A DNA stretch of 56,652 nucleotides from Paenibacillus nuruki. Its GTDB lineage: Bacteria > Bacillota > Bacilli > Paenibacillales > Paenibacillaceae. The notes beneath the pieces are model-generated. The model saw nothing but the letters and a program-made list of their open reading frames with translations, made no database searches and was not told the DNA's origin. Shown piece by piece: positions 35,642-44,300 of the stretch. Each line of letters starts with the position of its first letter. Positions within the stretch are counted from its first letter, which is position 1. The stretch is taken from the NCBI RefSeq assembly GCF_001721045.1, contig NZ_MDER01000066.1:1-56652 (forward strand). Reading direction: 5' to 3'. A program made the translations under genes and the position numbers.

Positions 35642-35704
35642 AATCCTTATCACTATTATAGGAGTACCTACCACATATTCCTATAAGAAAATCAGGATTT
35701 TTTA
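35642..35704 (+). promoter_or_regulatory. Nested hairpins ending in a T-run, possible leader terminator of the permease
   Basis: AATCCT (35642-35647) pairs with AGGATT (35694-35699), which runs into TTTTTT. Inside, ATAGGA (35658-35663) pairs with TCCTAT (35679-35684), with GTACCTACC in the inner loop. It stands 40 nt before the start codon. CTACC and the nesting loosely recall a purine riboswitch, but the three conserved junctions are not all there. Confidence 0.35.
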
Positions 35705-35743
35705 GCTTTTATGAATAGATACGGCGTGGAGGATGGCTTGACC

Positions 35744-37045
35744 ATGGATAACTGGTTCAAACTCAAAGAAAGAGGCACGACCGTTTCAACCGAAATTATT
35801 GCAGGATTAACTACATTTTTTACAATGGTCTATATTGTTATTGTCAATCCGGGAATACTCAGTAGTACCGGAATGGATTTTAATGGAGTATTTATTGCTA
35901 CTATTTTAGCAAGTATCGTAGCGACTCTAATTATGGGATTATGGTCTAACTATCCAATTGTGCTCGCACCGGGTATGGGTCTAAATGCATTTTTTGCTTA
36001 TAGTGTTGTAGGCGGATATGGTGTCACCTGGCAGGTTGCTCTGGGTGCCGTATTTATCGCAGGTATATTGTTTATTATTCTATCTGTGACTTCATTCCGT
36101 TATATGTTGCTTGATGCGATTCCAGCCAGTTTGAAGCATGCTATTACAGCAGGGATTGGACTTTTTATTACAACAGTAGGTCTACAGAACTCGGGTATCA
36201 TCATTGCTTCCGAATCCAATCTAATTACGATTGGTAATCTCACAGAGCCAATGACATATCTAACAATTATCGGGTTATTAATTACGGTGGTTCTGATGGC
36301 GTATAATGTAAAAGGTTATCTGTTTATAGGTATGGTCGTTACAGCTATTCTGGCTTGGATCTTAGGATTGTTCCAATTGCCTGCATCTATTATGGCTATG
36401 CCACATGGATTAGCAACGACTGCTTTCCAATTGGATCTAGCAGGTGTGTTCTCAAATGGTCTATATACGATCATCTTTACCTTCTTATTAATTACCTTAT
36501 TTGATACGACAGGAACAATGCTTGGTGTTGCAGAGCAAGCAGGGCTTCTTAATAAAGATGGCAAGTTTCCACGTTCCCGCGGTGCGCTTTTAGCAGATGC
36601 AGTAGGAACGACAACAGGTTCTTTGCTAGGAACAAGTCCAACTTCTGCTTATATTGAATCAAGTACAGGTGTTGCAGCAGGTGGTCGAACAGGGCTTACA
36701 GCGATCACAGTAAGTATATTGCTTGCCCTTACGTTATTCTTTGCACCTATCGTAAGTGTGATCTCCGGTATTCCAGCTATTACTTCACCAGCATTGATTA
36801 TTGTTGGTTACTTTATGATCAGTGTGATTAGCAAGATCGACTGGAAAGACCTTGAAGTTGCTTTCCCTGCTTTCTTGATTATTATCTTAATGCCATTAAC
36901 ACATAGTATTGCAACAGGGATTGGCTTTGGTTTTATTTTCTATCCATTGCTCAAATTGCTTCGTGGTAAAGGAAAAGAAGTTCATCCTGTTTTCTATGTT
37001 TTTGCAGTATTATTCTTGATCCAACTTGTATTTTTAGATCACTAG
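35744..37045 (+). CDS. NCS2/AzgA-type purine (guanine/hypoxanthine) permease
   Basis: 433 residues. ATG 35744 gives the family's usual MDNWFKLKERGTTVSTEI start and follows GGAGG at 35728-35732. Twelve or more membrane helices. AzgA-branch signatures: NPGILSSTGMDFNGVFIATILAS, PGMGLNAFFAYSVV, LFDTTGTMLGVAEQAGLL and SPTSAYIESSTGVAAGGRTGL. Homologues PbuG/PbuO take up guanine and hypoxanthine by proton symport. A hairpin with T-run directly upstream may control it. Confidence 0.92.
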   Translation: MDNWFKLKERGTTVSTEIIAGLTTFFTMVYIVIVNPGILSSTGMDFNGVFIATILASIVATLIMGLWSNYPIVLAPGMGLNAFFAYSVVGGYGVTWQVALGAVFIAGILFIILSVTSFRYMLLDAIPASLKHAITAGIGLFITTVGLQNSGIIIASESNLITIGNLTEPMTYLTIIGLLITVVLMAYNVKGYLFIGMVVTAILAWILGLFQLPASIMAMPHGLATTAFQLDLAGVFSNGLYTIIFTFLLITLFDTTGTMLGVAEQAGLLNKDGKFPRSRGALLADAVGTTTGSLLGTSPTSAYIESSTGVAAGGRTGLTAITVSILLALTLFFAPIVSVISGIPAITSPALIIVGYFMISVISKIDWKDLEVAFPAFLIIILMPLTHSIATGIGFGFIFYPLLKLLRGKGKEVHPVFYVFAVLFLIQLVFLDH

Positions 37046-37065
37046 AATATGAATAACTACAAAGA

Positions 37066-37098
37066 AGAGGACGGTCTATTATAGATCGTTCTTTTTTT
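37066..37098 (+). terminator. Terminator after permease
   Basis: ACGGTCTAT and ATAGATCGT (one G-T pair), followed by CTTTTTTT. Confidence 0.8.
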
Positions 37099-37188
37099 GT
37101 ATTACCAAATACTTTAGTACAGCACATAAAGTCATGTTGAATCGGTAAGACCAAAAGCCAATGTAGCTATCTATTATAGAGTAAAAAA

Positions 37189-37305
37189 GAAACGTTTCGC
37201 TTCTATAGCTCAAAAGGAATTATTCATTTCCCCTTTTATTAAGCGTTATCAATTAACGGTTTACGGTAGTTAAAGGCTCATGGTATTATAAATGCGAAAC
37301 GTTTC
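37189..37305 (+). promoter_or_regulatory. Paired LacI-type operators upstream of the glycoamylase-like gene
   Basis: GAAACGTTTC occurs at 37189-37198 (followed by GC) and 37296-37305 (preceded by GC). Centres are 107 bp apart, about ten helical turns, suitable for looping. The second lies 27 nt before the start codon. The spacing of the central CG does not fit a normal cre, so another LacI-family protein is more likely. Confidence 0.6.
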
Positions 37306-37332
37306 AATTTGAATTTGAAAGGAGAAAAGTCA

Positions 37333-38688
37333 ATGAACAAAGTAAAAAAATGGAGTCTATTTTTAACTTTTTGTCTGTTAACCAGTTTAACTTTCACTCC
37401 TATGGTTGCAACTGCACAGCAAACAAGCAAAAAGGCTGCTTTCCATTCTGAATTGAAAGCGGTTGCAAATAAAACATACGAGTACTTTAAAGACTATACG
37501 GATCCTAATACTGGTTTAACTTATGATGAAGTCAGAACAACAGAAAAGGGTACAGAAGAAGCCAAACGCACTTCACCTACAAATATTGCAATGTATATGA
37601 TGAGTACTGTTTCTGCCGAGCAGTTAGGTATGATTAGTAAAAAAGAAGCAGTAACTCGTTTGCAAACGACGCTTAATTCTCTGGAAAAAATGGATAAATG
37701 GAATGGTTTATTTTACAACTGGTATAACACAAATGATGGATCTTTGAAAAAAGATTGGGGAGAATTTATTTCGCAAGTCGATAATGGCTGGATGTCAGCA
37801 GGTCTAATTGTTGTAGGTCAGGCTTATCAGGAACTTCATGCTCAGACGAGCCAACTGGTGAATGCGATGAATTATACAACACTATACGATCCCAAAGTTG
37901 GTCAATTCCGCGGTGGGTATGATGTAGCTAAAGGCGAGCTGACAGAACATCATTATGGTTCTTTTTATACTGAACCGCGTGTAGGAAGTTATATTGCGAT
38001 CGGTAAAGGCGATGTTCCCAAAGAACATTGGTGGAAAATGTACCGTACCATGCCAGCAGAATTCGATTGGCAGTCTCAAGTTCCTCAAGGTAAAACCGTC
38101 AAATATGATGGAGTAAAAGTTTTTGAAGGAAGCTACGTCTATAAAAAACAAAAATTTGTACCTAGCTGGGGTGGTAGCATGTTCGAGGCGCTAATGCCAG
38201 GTATGGTCATTAAAGAAAAAGAATTGGGTACTCGTGCACTTGGACTCAATAATAAACGCTATGTACAATTACAAATTCAATATGCTAAAGACAAAGGGTA
38301 TGCTGCATGGGGGTTCTCGCCTGCTGCAACACCGACAGGGTATAGTGAATTTGCAGCGACTCCGCTAGGTATTTCCGGTTACAAAGATGGAGCAACGGTC
38401 ACTGCTCATGCAACGTTCCTTGCACTAGAATATGCTCCTGAAGCAGCTCAAAAGAATATCAAAGCACTCCAAAAATTGAAGATGGCTGGGAAGTATGGCT
38501 TTTACGATTCGGTGAATGTGAAGACCGGTGAACTTGCCAAAGCTTATCTTGCTCTCGATCAAGGAATGATTATGATATCTATCGCTAACTATCTAGAAGA
38601 TGGCGTTATTCGTGATTATTTCCACAGTGATCCAATCGGTAAGAAACCAGAAAATTTGCTGAAGAAAGAGGTCTTTTCGATTCAGTAA
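37333..38688 (+). CDS. Secreted glycoamylase-like protein (PF10091), related to GH144 beta-1,2-glucanases
   Basis: 451 residues; AAAGGAG 8 nt before ATG 37333. Signal peptide to about residue 27 (VATA-QQ). (alpha/alpha)6-barrel family signatures throughout: YFKDYTDPNTGLTYDEVR, TSPTNIAMYMMS, GLFYNWYNT, SQVDNGWMSAGLIVV, TEPRVGSYIAIGKGD, FVPSWGGSMFEALMPG, GYAAWGFSPAATPTGYSEF, TAHATFLALEYAPE, GFYDSVN, ALDQGMIMISIANYL. Characterised relatives hydrolyse beta-1,2-glucan, but the wider family is poorly sampled, so the substrate is open. Control by a pair of LacI-type operators is likely. Confidence 0.85.
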   Translation: MNKVKKWSLFLTFCLLTSLTFTPMVATAQQTSKKAAFHSELKAVANKTYEYFKDYTDPNTGLTYDEVRTTEKGTEEAKRTSPTNIAMYMMSTVSAEQLGMISKKEAVTRLQTTLNSLEKMDKWNGLFYNWYNTNDGSLKKDWGEFISQVDNGWMSAGLIVVGQAYQELHAQTSQLVNAMNYTTLYDPKVGQFRGGYDVAKGELTEHHYGSFYTEPRVGSYIAIGKGDVPKEHWWKMYRTMPAEFDWQSQVPQGKTVKYDGVKVFEGSYVYKKQKFVPSWGGSMFEALMPGMVIKEKELGTRALGLNNKRYVQLQIQYAKDKGYAAWGFSPAATPTGYSEFAATPLGISGYKDGATVTAHATFLALEYAPEAAQKNIKALQKLKMAGKYGFYDSVNVKTGELAKAYLALDQGMIMISIANYLEDGVIRDYFHSDPIGKKPENLLKKEVFSIQ

Positions 38689-38719
38689 ATCAGTAAAAAA
38701 GGTAAGTAAGAATTAAGCA

Positions 38720-38755
38720 GTAAAAAGAACAGCTATCCATGCTGTTCTTTTTTTA
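38720..38755. terminator. Bidirectional terminator
   Basis: AAAAGAACAGC-TATCCAT-GCTGTTCTTTT between converging genes, T-run of seven. Confidence 0.88.
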
Positions 38756-38758
38756 TGT

Positions 38759-39289
38759 TCATTTTTCATCCTGCGGATTTTTCATTCCTGATGAAAGTGT
38801 ATCTATGATATGTTTTTGGATTTGCTCAGGTGTCTCATCAAAATCATACTTTATCCATTGATAGACAACGCCAAAATAACCGTAAGAAAAAAAGGACATA
38901 AGGTAAGAAAGGCTTTTATCGTAGATTTCTTCAGCAGGTATCAATTGTTCAAAGAGATGCATAATGAGGGTAACCAGTCCATTGTTATTTAATAAAGTAA
39001 ACAGTCGCTTATTCTCATAGATATAGTTCAACATGGCAAAACCCTTATCTTTTTTTACGTCTTCTTCGTGTTGTTCGGCATAATATTCCCATTCGTAATT
39101 AAGTTTGAACATCAAAAGTTCATCTTTACTCTTTTGATGATTAAGATGTCTATAAAAAGTTGTTCTTCCCACTCCAGCTACTTTACAAATCGTATTTACG
39201 TTGATTGTATCATAGTCTTGTGATGCCATCAGTTTGATAAGAGCATCTGCTAGACATAATTTTAGAAATATCGTTTGATTCTTTTTCAT
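38759..39289 (-). CDS. TetR-family regulator
   Basis: 176 residues from ATG 39289 with AAGGAG about 13 nt upstream; the longer frame above it is not needed. HTH: DTINVNTICKVAGVGRTTFYRHLNHQKSKDELL (about 27-59). The C-terminal domain ends in YGYFGVVYQWIKYDFDETPEQI, resembling TetR_C_7/8 domains but clearly separate from the three regulators around 12-30 kb. Divergent from an alpha/beta hydrolase gene (196 nt between starts), its probable target. ACAGATGTACCGAAATGGAACAG... and GGAACAGTTGTTTC around 39400-39428 are possible sites. Confidence 0.88.
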   Translation of the reverse strand: MKKNQTIFLKLCLADALIKLMASQDYDTINVNTICKVAGVGRTTFYRHLNHQKSKDELLMFKLNYEWEYYAEQHEEDVKKDKGFAMLNYIYENKRLFTLLNNNGLVTLIMHLFEQLIPAEEIYDKSLSYLMSFFSYGYFGVVYQWIKYDFDETPEQIQKHIIDTLSSGMKNPQDEK

Positions 39290-39485
39290 AAAGGTACATA
39301 TTCTCCTTTTTGTTCCGCATAGCGTGTTTACGATCATTTTCATGCTATTACGTATTCTCAAATCAAGAAAACAATGATAATAATGATAAAGTAATAAACA
39401 GATGTACCGAAATGGAACAGTTGTTTCATTACTTTATCTAATATAAAACATTTCTTGATCCACGGAAAGGAAAGTAAAGATTAAT

Positions 39486-40451
39486 ATGAAAAAGAGTGTA
39501 AAGGTAGTAGGAATAACGTTGTTAAGTCTATTCATTGTAGTTATTATTGCAGTCGCTTTTTTACTGATTAAGAATCATATAGATTCTAAAAAGCCGATGA
39601 TAGAAGATACGTATTATAAGAATTTTCAATCTAAGGCTATATTAGAAAAAAAATATGCCGGATTGGGAAGTTACGAAGTATCGCAAGTTAAGCTGAAATC
39701 AGAGGACAATCTGATCAAAGAGTACAGCATCTGGTATCCGAGAGAACTCGAAAATAAACAGCAAATGTATCCATTGATTGTAGTAACAAATGCTAGCAAT
39801 ACAGCCGCTTCTGTGTATGAACCTTTTTTCGAACGACTTGCTTCATGGGGATTTATTGTAGTAGGTAATGAAGATAAGCAAGCAGGATCAGGCTTAACGA
39901 CTTCAAAAACATTAGACGATGTATTGGCACTAAATAAAAATGCTGAAAGTGTATTATACGGAAAGATCCAGCAAGACCATATCGGTGCTCTTGGATATTC
40001 TCAAGGTGGGGCAGGAGCATTAAGAGCTGTTACAGAGTACAAAAACAGCTCTAAATATAAAACGATATTTACTGGAAGTGCTGCCTATCCGCTTCTTGCC
40101 AAAAATATGGGTTGGAGATATGACATTTCCAAAGTTAACATTCCTTATTTTATGTCAGCAGGAACAGGTAAATCTGACGACTCTGGTGAAGATTCAAAAA
40201 CCAGTTTTGGAGGTGTTGCACCACTTTCATCTCTTATAGAGAACTACAATAAAATTTCAAATAACGTATTTAAAATTCGTGCAAGAGTCAGCGGAGCAGA
40301 GCACTGGGATATGAACAGAGCCGATGGATATATGACAGCTTGGATGTTATATCAGCTACAAGATGATCCAGAAGCAGGATCAGTATTCTTGGGAAAAAAC
40401 GCTGAAATATTAAGAAATTCTAACTGGCAAGATATTCAAAAAAGCAAATAG
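39486..40451 (+). CDS. Membrane-anchored alpha/beta hydrolase (chlorophyllase/PETase-like branch)
   Basis: 321 residues; GGAAAGGAAAG upstream of ATG 39486. A single N-terminal membrane helix (about 8-28) puts the enzyme outside the membrane. Nucleophile elbow GYSQGG (Ser at about 170), oxyanion loop in VVTNASNTAASVYEPFFERLASWGFIVV, catalytic His likely in GAEHWDM. This arrangement is found in dienelactone-hydrolase-like esterases, chlorophyllases and polyester hydrolases; substrate unknown. Divergent TetR suggests substrate induction. Confidence 0.85.
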   Translation: MKKSVKVVGITLLSLFIVVIIAVAFLLIKNHIDSKKPMIEDTYYKNFQSKAILEKKYAGLGSYEVSQVKLKSEDNLIKEYSIWYPRELENKQQMYPLIVVTNASNTAASVYEPFFERLASWGFIVVGNEDKQAGSGLTTSKTLDDVLALNKNAESVLYGKIQQDHIGALGYSQGGAGALRAVTEYKNSSKYKTIFTGSAAYPLLAKNMGWRYDISKVNIPYFMSAGTGKSDDSGEDSKTSFGGVAPLSSLIENYNKISNNVFKIRARVSGAEHWDMNRADGYMTAWMLYQLQDDPEAGSVFLGKNAEILRNSNWQDIQKSK

Positions 40452-40510
40452 GAATAGTATAGAAAAGTTATACTGCAATTTAAAGAAGATAGAAAATATA
40501 ATGATTAATC

Positions 40511-40553
40511 AAAGAGGTAGAATTTGCTATAAGAGCAGGTTACTCCTCTTTTT
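40511..40553 (+). terminator. Terminator after hydrolase
   Basis: AAAGAGGTA...TACTCCTCTTT, T-rich tail. Confidence 0.6.
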
Positions 40554-40701
40554 CTTCTTCATTTACATACAAAACACTATATTTAGTTATTTTTATGTTA
40601 AATATGTGCTGAATTTACGATCTGCATAGTAATGCAAATATATGATAGTATAATTACAGGTATACAAATACATAAATATGGGGTCAACCCAGGTGAATAT
40701 A

Positions 40702-41175
40702 ATGAGTTTAGAACATGAGTTTTTTCTTGTGAACAACAATTTTGATATGGATATAAATTATATTTATGAATGGTATAGCTCTAATAGGTATACATGGAAG
40801 CAAAAAGTAAGCGTATCTGATCATTTGATTTTATACCTAATGGATTTTTTGAATTGGATACCTACTTATAACCCTGCAACAAAACAAAACACAAGCGGGT
40901 TAACTTATTATGGCTTAACTGTTATTTCTGCAACAGAGACTGGAAAGTTAAAGCAAATTTTAGAAAAATGGCTTTGCTTTATAGAAGAAGCTCCAGATAG
41001 ATTTAGTTTGAGAGGTCAGACAGTTTGGAGAGAAACTGAAGACGAAGAAGGCTATTGGGAAAGTACAAGAACTCAAATACATCGAGAGGCTTTACAACAT
41101 GAATTACATTTATTAGTAAATTTAACCATTCAAGCATCAGGTGGTAATAAATCTATTCTTCATTTTGGCATTTAA
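40702..41175 (+). CDS. Protein of unknown function
   Basis: 157 residues if begun at ATG 40702 (AGGTGA 5 nt upstream); an earlier in-frame ATG at 40678 has no ribosome site. Cytosolic, Trp- and Tyr-rich (FLNWIPTYNPATKQNTSGLTYYGLTV, KWLCFIEEAPDRFSLRGQTVW), helical C-terminus. No family recognised. It stands alone between the hydrolase and the surface-protein gene; AT-rich and orphan-like, similar in character to the genes of the first 8 kb, but without the hairpin repeat. Confidence 0.6.
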   Translation: MSLEHEFFLVNNNFDMDINYIYEWYSSNRYTWKQKVSVSDHLILYLMDFLNWIPTYNPATKQNTSGLTYYGLTVISATETGKLKQILEKWLCFIEEAPDRFSLRGQTVWRETEDEEGYWESTRTQIHREALQHELHLLVNLTIQASGGNKSILHFGI

Positions 41176-41239
41176 ATAGAATTGTAATCATATTTATGGA
41201 ATTGCTAATGATTGAGAATACTTTTTATTATAATTCCCT

Positions 41240-41268
41240 TTGCTTTTTTTCTAAAATGCAGGTATGAT
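41240..41268 (+). promoter_or_regulatory. SigA-type promoter for SLH surface protein
   Basis: TTGCTT (41240-41245), exactly 17 nt, TATGAT (41263-41268). Transcription would begin at about 41275, upstream of the terminator at 41295-41343. Confidence 0.7.
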
Positions 41269-41289
41269 AAACTCAATTAAATGAAGTTA

Positions 41290-41343
41290 CGAGGAAGCAC
41301 CTCGCTTGTAGATACTTTGTATCTATGGCGAGGTGCTTTTTTT
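41290..41343 (+). promoter_or_regulatory. Attenuator: leader terminator with competing hairpin
   Basis: AAGCACCTCGC (41295-41305) pairs perfectly with GCGAGGTGCTT (41328-41338), with TAGATAC/GTATCTA inside, and ends in seven T. CGAGG (41290-41294) can instead pair with CCTCG (41300-41304), which would occupy the terminator's 5' arm. The ribosome site AAAGGAG is only 9 nt after the T-run. Confidence 0.7.
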
Positions 41344-41363
41344 GTTTTCATAAAGGAGCATAT

Positions 41364-44300
41364 ATGGTGAAAAAATTAAAAAAAACTATGGATAAACAAT
41401 CTATACAAACAATTTGCAGTGAATTACCTCGCTTGGTAGCTCATCGTAAACTACTGCAAACTTCTTTAAGCATTCTTATTTTAACCTCTGTATTCGGTCC
41501 GATTCCCAGTGTTCATGCTGCAAGTGTGACAGCTGATATTACATCTGCAAAGGCTAATACTAACTCGGTTTCATTGAACTTTTCTGTAATTATGCCAGAT
41601 AGTGAAGTGTTGTATAAAACCAATTTCGAATCTAATACATTTTCTACCTATTACGGTAGTGGTAGTAACCAAGGTAATCAATCTTATGTTCCTACAGATA
41701 AAGGCACCTCCTTACAAATTACTGACACTATTACTAACCATAAAGGTAATGCGTATGGATATCCTAGTACATCTAGCGATACAAGCTTGGCTCGAACTTC
41801 TATTGCGAGTCTTCAGCAAGGAGCACGACTTCAAGCTCAGTACGATATGCGTTCTTTGTCTGGATCAACGAATCAAAGTGCAGTCCAATTTAGTGATATT
41901 CGTGGTAAAAAAGGGCTTCAATTGACAGACAACAGTGGAAGGATGGTCCGCTTTAAAAATACTACATCTATTGTTCCAGTCAAACCAGCAAATACGCCTC
42001 AAATTATTCCTGTATATGTAGATGGAGGAACTCCTGATTGGCCTGACGAACAATTTTTAACTATACTTAGTTCAGCCAATACCGATTGGCACTGGGCAGT
42101 TGCTTATTACAAATATCAAGCCGCAACTCAGTCGCTGGTTCTTGACTCTTCTAATTCTTCTTTCTGGTATACAACGATTGGAGCATCGGGTATGACTAAC
42201 AATGGAGAGTATACATTTCAACCGGGAGATTCCCTGATTACGTTCCCATATGGAGATTTTGGTACCGGTATGTCTGATATAGGGTATCATCCAGATTGGG
42301 CAACTTACAGCCGTAGTCTTGATATTCCGGCAGATACGACACAGTTTGACTTAGGTAAATATGGAGCCAATCTTAGCTTCACCTCATCTACTAACGGTGT
42401 TATGCAAGTGGATGAGTTCAAAATCGGTTATGCTCAAAAAGCAATAATCTACCGAAATGGTCAACAGATTTATGCAGGTTATGATTCAAATTATAATGAT
42501 AATAGTGCTGTAGATACGGAGAAACCTAATCAAGTAGATAGCCTGAACTATACATTCGTTCCTTCAAATAAAAATGTCGTTGTAACATGGGAAGCTCCAA
42601 TAGATAATGGATCAGACTATACATACAGCATTCAAGGTCAATTACGAGATGGTTCGTTAGGTTCAATTCAAGATCCTACTCAAGTTAAAGTCACTTCGGG
42701 TATAGCAGGATACATTGTAACTCAGGATAATAATCCTAATGGAACCATTACATCTGGATCTATGACAACTTCTGCGACTCATATAGCAATCACTCCTGAT
42801 GTTACTACTCCATTTATTCATGTAGCAGCAATCGATAAGAATGGTAATATCGGCCCAACACAGACGGTCACTTTAAATGATAATAGCCAACCCGAATTGA
42901 ATTTATCGCTTGCTTCCAATCAATTAAATCGTCATGGGAATACGATCTATGTATCTGCTACTGATCCAGACACATGGATTACTAAGACCATGCTTCCGAA
43001 TGGTAATCATGTAGAGACAGGAGTTACTTCGTATAATGTAACAGAGAATGGTGATTATACATTTACTACGTATGATTGGATAGGGAATCCGTCTTCCAAA
43101 ACAATCACAGTTGCAAATATAGACAAAGAAGGTCCGGTAATTTCATTTACACCAGATGGATCTGAGTGGCAAGCTAAGCAGGTTGATGTACATATTCTAA
43201 CTGCTGATCGATCATTACAATCTGTTCGTTATCTGGTCAATCAACAGAGTACTCGTCCAGACATTAACGAGCAGTGGATAGAAGGTATCGAGAACTTTTC
43301 TCTTACATTACCAGCCGAAAAGCAGGGCATCTGGTATGTTCATGTCCTTGCAATAGATTCAGCAGGCAATGAGTCTTATGGACGCTCAAAAGAAATCAAA
43401 ATTAAAGCTCTGCCAGAAAAACTGGCTCATGATGATATTCAGTTAAGCTCTTCATCATCAGGCAGTATTCAAGGGATATTACCATCTAGAGTAGATGAAT
43501 CGTATGAAGTGATCAATCAACAAACAGGAAATATATTAAATATACCTGCTGGTAGCAACTCATTTACAGATACTAATTTAACACCGGGCACTTCATATAC
43601 TTACATCATCACACCTATTAATGTTTCGGGTAGAGGGGAATCTGTAAGCTATAGTTATACTACTATTCCTGCTGCTGCAAGAGTGGAAGGTGCCTATCCA
43701 TTATCCGAAACTTCTATGCGTGTACAGCTAGAATCTATTCCATCTGCTACCCATTACTTATATGAACTTGCTGATAAAAATGGAACGGTTATTTCCAAAG
43801 GAATAATGAATACAAGTCGTGTATTCGAACAACTTGCTCCTAATAATAACTATACCTTGAGTATTCATGCAGTGAATGAATCGGGTCAAAGTCTGGAAAG
43901 TCGCTACACCTTTTTGACTTTACCTTCGCTTGCTGGTTTACATGTATTAGGGGTTGGAACTCATTTTGCACAGCTATCCTGGGACAATGTAACCGGAGAT
44001 GTTTATTATGATGTAGAACGTGATGATAAGCATATTGTTACCGTTACTGAAGAAACGTATACAACCGTTACAGATAGCACCTATAACGAATACCATGTAG
44101 CTTATCTAGATTCAAATGTTCTATTTACTGATCATAATCTCATTTCAGGCACATCCTACAATTACTCTATTGCTGTCACTAATACATCCGGACAGAGTGA
44201 TTTTAGAAATATCTCGTTGTGGACATTACCTGTTGCAACAGAGTTGATCAAGAAAAACATAGCTATAGACTCTGCTACTTATGTCTGGAGAGATGTACGA

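Noticed and set aside
37296-37305. cre site upstream of the glycoamylase-like gene
   Set aside because: The palindrome is GAAACGTTTC, two bases short of the TG...CA spacing of cre; scored as another LacI-type operator instead.
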